Assembly: GCF_013149275.1 (NCBI RefSeq)
Contig: NZ_JABGNA010000003.1
Coordinates: 186,001 to 250,000 of the forward strand
DNA: 64,000 nt
Origin: Mucilaginibacter sp. SG564
GTDB taxonomy: Bacteria; Bacteroidota; Bacteroidia; Sphingobacteriales; Sphingobacteriaceae
Direction: 5' to 3'
The position numbers and the translations under genes were made by a program. The notes under the pieces were generated by a model. That model was given only the letters and a program-made list of their open reading frames with translations. It was not told where the DNA came from and ran no database searches. Positions 61,334 to 64,000 of the stretch are shown here, piece after piece (position 1 is the stretch's first letter; every line of letters begins with the position of its first letter).

Positions 61334-61720
61334 CTATTTATGGCTGCAGGCCCCTGTATATTTGTAATTTACAAAATGCGCGGCAGCAATCAGCAAACCA
61401 CCAGCAGGCACCATGATTACTTCAAGCCAACCTGTAGTAAACGCATGTCCCAACAAAATAACAGCAAAACCGGCTATCAACAAAAAAAGGGGAGCGGGCC
61501 GTTTGTGTACGCGCAAATAAGCCCCGCCAATGGAATAGGTACCGATGATTAGTGCCAGCAAGATCATCCCCCACTCTACCCAGGCATTGGCCAAAAAACC
61601 CAGACCAATTAGCGGTAAACTGGTAAATAACACGGGCACAACCGCACAATGTACAGCGCACAACGTTGATGCTGTTATCCCGATATGATCAAGCCGTGAA
61701 GTATTTTTTGGAACATCCAT
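61334..61720 (-). CDS. MerC-domain membrane protein
   Basis: This 128-residue protein has four membrane helices and the MerC-type N-terminus DHIGITASTLCAVHCAVVPV, whose Cys-x-x-x-Cys pair binds metal in MerC, plus a C-terminal Cys/His tail (GACSHK). MerC in mercury operons imports Hg(II). Chromosomal Bacteroidetes relatives without other mer genes probably handle another metal. A conserved palindrome lies just upstream at 61736-61758 and a TATCTTTG box at 61724-61731, 3 bases before the ATG, so the mRNA may be leaderless or a later start may be used. Confidence 0.85.
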   Translation of the reverse strand: MDVPKNTSRLDHIGITASTLCAVHCAVVPVLFTSLPLIGLGFLANAWVEWGMILLALIIGTYSIGGAYLRVHKRPAPLFLLIAGFAVILLGHAFTTGWLEVIMVPAGGLLIAAAHFVNYKYTGACSHK

Positions 61721-61723
61721 GCG

Positions 61724-61731
61724 CAAAGATA
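61724..61731 (-). promoter_or_regulatory. -7 promoter box of the MerC-like gene
   Basis: TATCTTTG on the minus strand matches TAnnTTTG and abuts the start codon at 61720. Confidence 0.55.
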
Positions 61732-61735
61732 AATT

Positions 61736-61758
61736 AAAACGCAACATCATTGCATCAA
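61736..61758. promoter_or_regulatory. putative metal-regulator operator upstream of the MerC-like gene
   Basis: GCAACATCATTGCAT matches 14 of 15 bases of the core of the palindrome at 62541-62563 upstream of the COG0523 gene. It lies just upstream of the -7 box, where a bound repressor would block RNA polymerase. Confidence 0.6.
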
Positions 61759-61861
61759 ATTAATTTCATATTTTTGTCTGATTTATTTTAACTTTTTGGT
61801 AACAACTTCTTAATATTGAAGTCAATAAACTATTTAAGCATACCATATTTATATATAAACT

Positions 61862-62494
61862 GTGCCCAATACCGCTATTTATAAGCTAAAACAGAACTGG
61901 TTAACCGCGTACGATACCAGTTTAAAGCGTGTTAAATTATTTGTTGGCTCCATACTTATTGTGGCCATTATTAATATTATGCCGGGCTTTTTCAGAGGAA
62001 TTGAAAACCGCAACGGCACCGTACTTAATGATTGGGTGCTGGCGCATTTACCTGCTTATGATGTATCGGTACCTATTTTTGCCCTTATTTGGGGTATGGG
62101 AATCCTGATGGCTGTAAGGGCTTTTTATAAACCCGCTGTTTGTACTACTTATATCTGGACGCTGATTTTTGTTTGTATAGCGCGTTTCATATCACTCACG
62201 CTGGTCAAACTCGACCCACCTGCGGGGCTCGTTCCCCTGGTTGATCCGCTCACGAGTTATTTTTATGGTCATGCGGCTATCACCAAAGATCTTTTCTTTT
62301 CGGGGCATACCTCAACTATGGTACTTATCTATCTTCACCTGGATAAAAAACGGGATAAAGCTATCGCGCTTATTGCCGCGCTTGTAGTGATGGCACTCCT
62401 GCTTGTACAGCACATTCATTATACACTGGATGTACTGGCCGCCCCTGTTATTGTTTACTGTTGTTACCGGTTTGCCAAGGCTTTTAGCCTGTAA
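61862..62494 (+). CDS. PAP2/sphingomyelin-synthase-like membrane phosphotransferase
   Basis: The 210-residue membrane protein has about six helices and the catalytic motifs KDLFFSGHTSTMV and HIHYTLDVLAAP, with His-His-Asp arranged as in the PAP2_C domain of sphingomyelin synthases. Sphingobacteria make sphingolipids, so a headgroup-transfer or lipid-phosphatase role is plausible, though the substrate is not proven. The start is GTG at 61862; an in-frame TAA lies two codons upstream, so no earlier start exists. Confidence 0.8.
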   Translation: MPNTAIYKLKQNWLTAYDTSLKRVKLFVGSILIVAIINIMPGFFRGIENRNGTVLNDWVLAHLPAYDVSVPIFALIWGMGILMAVRAFYKPAVCTTYIWTLIFVCIARFISLTLVKLDPPAGLVPLVDPLTSYFYGHAAITKDLFFSGHTSTMVLIYLHLDKKRDKAIALIAALVVMALLLVQHIHYTLDVLAAPVIVYCCYRFAKAFSL

Positions 62495-62536
62495 TATATA
62501 AGCAACACAGCTCATTCGTAGACATTTATTTTTTCT

Positions 62537-62567
62537 TTTTTAAATGCAACATAATTGCATTTAAAAA
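62537..62567. promoter_or_regulatory. 13-bp-arm palindromic operator upstream of the COG0523 gene
   Basis: TTTTTAAATGCAA (62537-62549) and its exact complement TTGCATTTAAAAA (62555-62567) flank CATAA. It covers the expected -33 region. The core recurs at 61736-61758. The TGCAA...TTGCA form is compatible with a Fur/Zur-type site. Confidence 0.7.
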
Positions 62568-62575
62568 TTATCTCT

Positions 62576-62583
62576 TATGTTTG
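62576..62583 (+). promoter_or_regulatory. -7 promoter box of the COG0523 GTPase gene
   Basis: TATGTTTG matches TAnnTTTG and lies 17 bases before ATG 62600, just after the palindrome. Confidence 0.6.
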
Positions 62584-62599
62584 TATAAAATAATTACAG

Positions 62600-63799
62600 A
62601 TGGAAAAGAGATTACCTGTAACCGTACTCAGCGGCTTTTTGGGCAGCGGCAAAACAACCTTGTTAAACCATATACTGCATAACAAGCAAAATTTGAAGGT
62701 AGCGGTTATTGTGAACGACATGAGTGAGGTAAATATTGACGCTCAACTGGTAGCCAATCAAAAAACGTTGTCGCGCACCGAAGAAAAACTGGTAGAAATG
62801 AGCAATGGCTGTATTTGCTGTACCCTGCGCGAGGATCTGATGATTGAGGTGGAAAAACTGGCCAAAGAAGGTCGTTTTGATTATTTGTTGATAGAAAGTA
62901 CAGGAATTTCCGAACCTATACCCATCGCCCAGACATTTAATTTTGCAGATGAAGATGCAGGTATCGACCTGAGCAGGTTTGCGAAACTGGATACCATGGT
63001 TACCGTGGTGGATTGCTTTAACTTTTATAAGGATTTTGGGAGCTCGGAATTATTGCTGAACCGCGACCTCGTGGATGACCCCAACGACCGTCGCACCATA
63101 GTTAACCTGCTTACCGACCAGATTGAATTTGCCGATGTGATACTACTCAACAAAACCGACCTGGTATCGCTCAAAGAAGTAAAGATATTAGAAGCAGTGA
63201 TCACTAAATTAAATCCCGGCGCTAAAATATTACACACCCAATTTGGTAAGATCGACCCTAAGGAGATATTAAACACCGGGCTATTTGATTTCGACCAAGC
63301 TTCCCAGTCTGCCGGGTGGATCAAAGAACTGAATGGCGAACACACGCCAGAAACCGAGGAATATGGCATCAGCTCAACCGTTTTCCGGTCAAAGAAGCCC
63401 TTCCATCCCGAAAGATTTTACCATTACCTGCATCACGATTTTCCGCAGAACATTATCCGTTCCAAGGGTTTGTTCTGGATAGCTTCTGCCCCGGATGATG
63501 CCCTGAATTTTTCGCAGGCAGGTGGATCATCACGCCTGGAAAATGCGGGTGTTTGGTGGGCCAGCATGCCCTATCAGCAACGCGTTAAATTCCATGATTT
63601 TGTAGAGAATAAAGAAATGATCGAAAAAAACTGGTCGAAAGAATTTGGCGACCGCCACAACGAGCTGGTTTTTATTGGCGAGCACTTGAATAAGGAAGAA
63701 TTAACCAGAGAGCTCAACAGTTGCCTCATCACCGATGCCGAGTTCCTGGATCTGATAGCGGGAAAAGCCTTCGCCGATCCATTTAATAATCATTCATAG
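62600..63799 (+). CDS. COG0523 (CobW/ZNG1-type) metallochaperone GTPase
   Basis: This 399-residue cytoplasmic GTPase has Walker [13 protein letters not shown] (residues 11-22), the metal-binding CxCC motif in [11 protein letters not shown] (Cys71, Cys73, Cys74), [17 protein letters not shown], and a C-terminal CobW_C domain (about 280-390, [10 protein letters not shown]). ZNG1-type members deliver zinc to client proteins and are often under Zur control in zinc shortage. An upstream palindrome shared with the MerC-like gene and a nearby Fur-family regulator support that view. Cobalt or nitrile-hydratase chaperone roles are less likely without client genes. Confidence 0.93.
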   Translation: MEKRLPVTVLSGFLGSGKTTLLNHILHNKQNLKVAVIVNDMSEVNIDAQLVANQKTLSRTEEKLVEMSNGCICCTLREDLMIEVEKLAKEGRFDYLLIESTGISEPIPIAQTFNFADEDAGIDLSRFAKLDTMVTVVDCFNFYKDFGSSELLLNRDLVDDPNDRRTIVNLLTDQIEFADVILLNKTDLVSLKEVKILEAVITKLNPGAKILHTQFGKIDPKEILNTGLFDFDQASQSAGWIKELNGEHTPETEEYGISSTVFRSKKPFHPERFYHYLHHDFPQNIIRSKGLFWIASAPDDALNFSQAGGSSRLENAGVWWASMPYQQRVKFHDFVENKEMIEKNWSKEFGDRHNELVFIGEHLNKEELTRELNSCLITDAEFLDLIAGKAFADPFNNHS

Positions 63800-63810
63800 C
63801 AGCCCCCTTT

Positions 63811-64000
63811 TTAAATATCTAATTCATGCAGTCGGTGCATCGAATCCATGAGGTCGCGGTACAGCTTTTTAAATATTGGAAACAATTTGCTGTACCGCTC
63901 ATGGTTTTGCGCATTGGGCTCAATAACCGTTTGGTTATCAACATGTGTAAGCTGATCATAACTTTCGGGATGCAGCACCTGCGCAGCCAGGTAAATGGCT
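63811..64000 (-). CDS. FGGY-family carbohydrate kinase, C-terminal end only
   Basis: The minus-strand frame from the right edge to a TAA at 63811 encodes 63 residues ending RDLMDSMHRLHELDI, preceded by HERYSKLFPIFKKLY. This is the closing helix of FGGY kinases such as xylulokinase or gluconokinase. The rest lies outside the window. It converges with the COG0523 gene, with 11 bases between stop codons. Confidence 0.65.
   Translation of the reverse strand, partial: AIYLAAQVLHPESYDQLTHVDNQTVIEPNAQNHERYSKLFPIFKKLYRDLMDSMHRLHELDI

Noticed and set aside
61334..61720. Mercury-resistance operon
   Set aside because: No merA, merT, merP or merR is nearby; MerC-like genes occur alone in Bacteroidetes.

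Overview
The window looks like chromosomal DNA of a Sphingobacteriaceae-type Bacteroidetes, Mucilaginibacter- or Pedobacter-like. This rests on a SusC/SusD glycan locus with GH92, GH20 and GH78 enzymes, an OMPP1/FadL porin, an 'outer membrane beta-barrel' receptor, a TIGR02757-family protein, a type-3 ProRS, Bacteroidetes-type -7 boxes (TAnnTTTG) ahead of many genes, and several families of dispersed intergenic palindromes. No tRNA, rRNA, CRISPR array or intact insertion sequence was seen.

Layout. (1) 1-8430, plus strand: an operon-like run with the C-terminal part of a GldG-type ABC-transporter accessory protein, two tandem MutS-like ATPases without mismatch-recognition domains, a TlpA-type thiol-disulfide oxidoreductase and a periplasmic M16 peptidase. 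(2) 8431-11471: a gene-poor scar with a strong terminator, an AraC regulator, a frame-disrupted GIY-YIG-like gene and the degenerate ends of an IS21-like element. Regions 1 and 2 look like accessory DNA next to mnmE. (3) 11472-31726: mostly housekeeping and envelope genes (mnmE, a nucleoid-associated protein, kup, a TIGR02757 protein with a palindrome inserted in its coding sequence, a trans-sulfuration enzyme, proS, a Gly/Tyr-rich lipoprotein, a FadL-like porin, a TonB-receptor-like barrel, a lipocalin), separated by many repeats. (4) 31767-45229, minus strand: a polysaccharide-utilization locus in the order SusC, SusD, GH78, HGSNAT-like acyltransferase, GH20, GH92, which points to breakdown of rhamnose-, HexNAc- and mannose-containing glycans. 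(5) 45702-47262: an mhqD/mhqO-like pair for quinone or catechol stress. (6) 47498-56868, minus strand: a Ser/Thr kinase, an FHA-like protein, a 33-residue membrane peptide, a PP2C phosphatase, a FtsW/RodA-PBP fusion and an FHA protein. It parallels the actinobacterial pknAB-pstP-rodA-pbpA-fha cell-wall signalling operon. (7) 57106-64000: a second GH20 enzyme, a cell-wall amidase overlapping a Fur-family regulator, a MerC-like protein, a PAP2/sphingomyelin-synthase-like enzyme, a CxCC-type COG0523 GTPase and the end of a FGGY kinase. The merC-like and COG0523 genes share a palindromic operator, which suggests a metal, probably zinc, regulon.

The least explained structure is a set of intergenic arrays of degenerate 7-mers or 8-mers. 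The word differs at each site, and arrays often occur as two complementary arms. They sit between co-directional genes, sometimes run into the ends of coding sequences, and could form stems able to pair in several registers.
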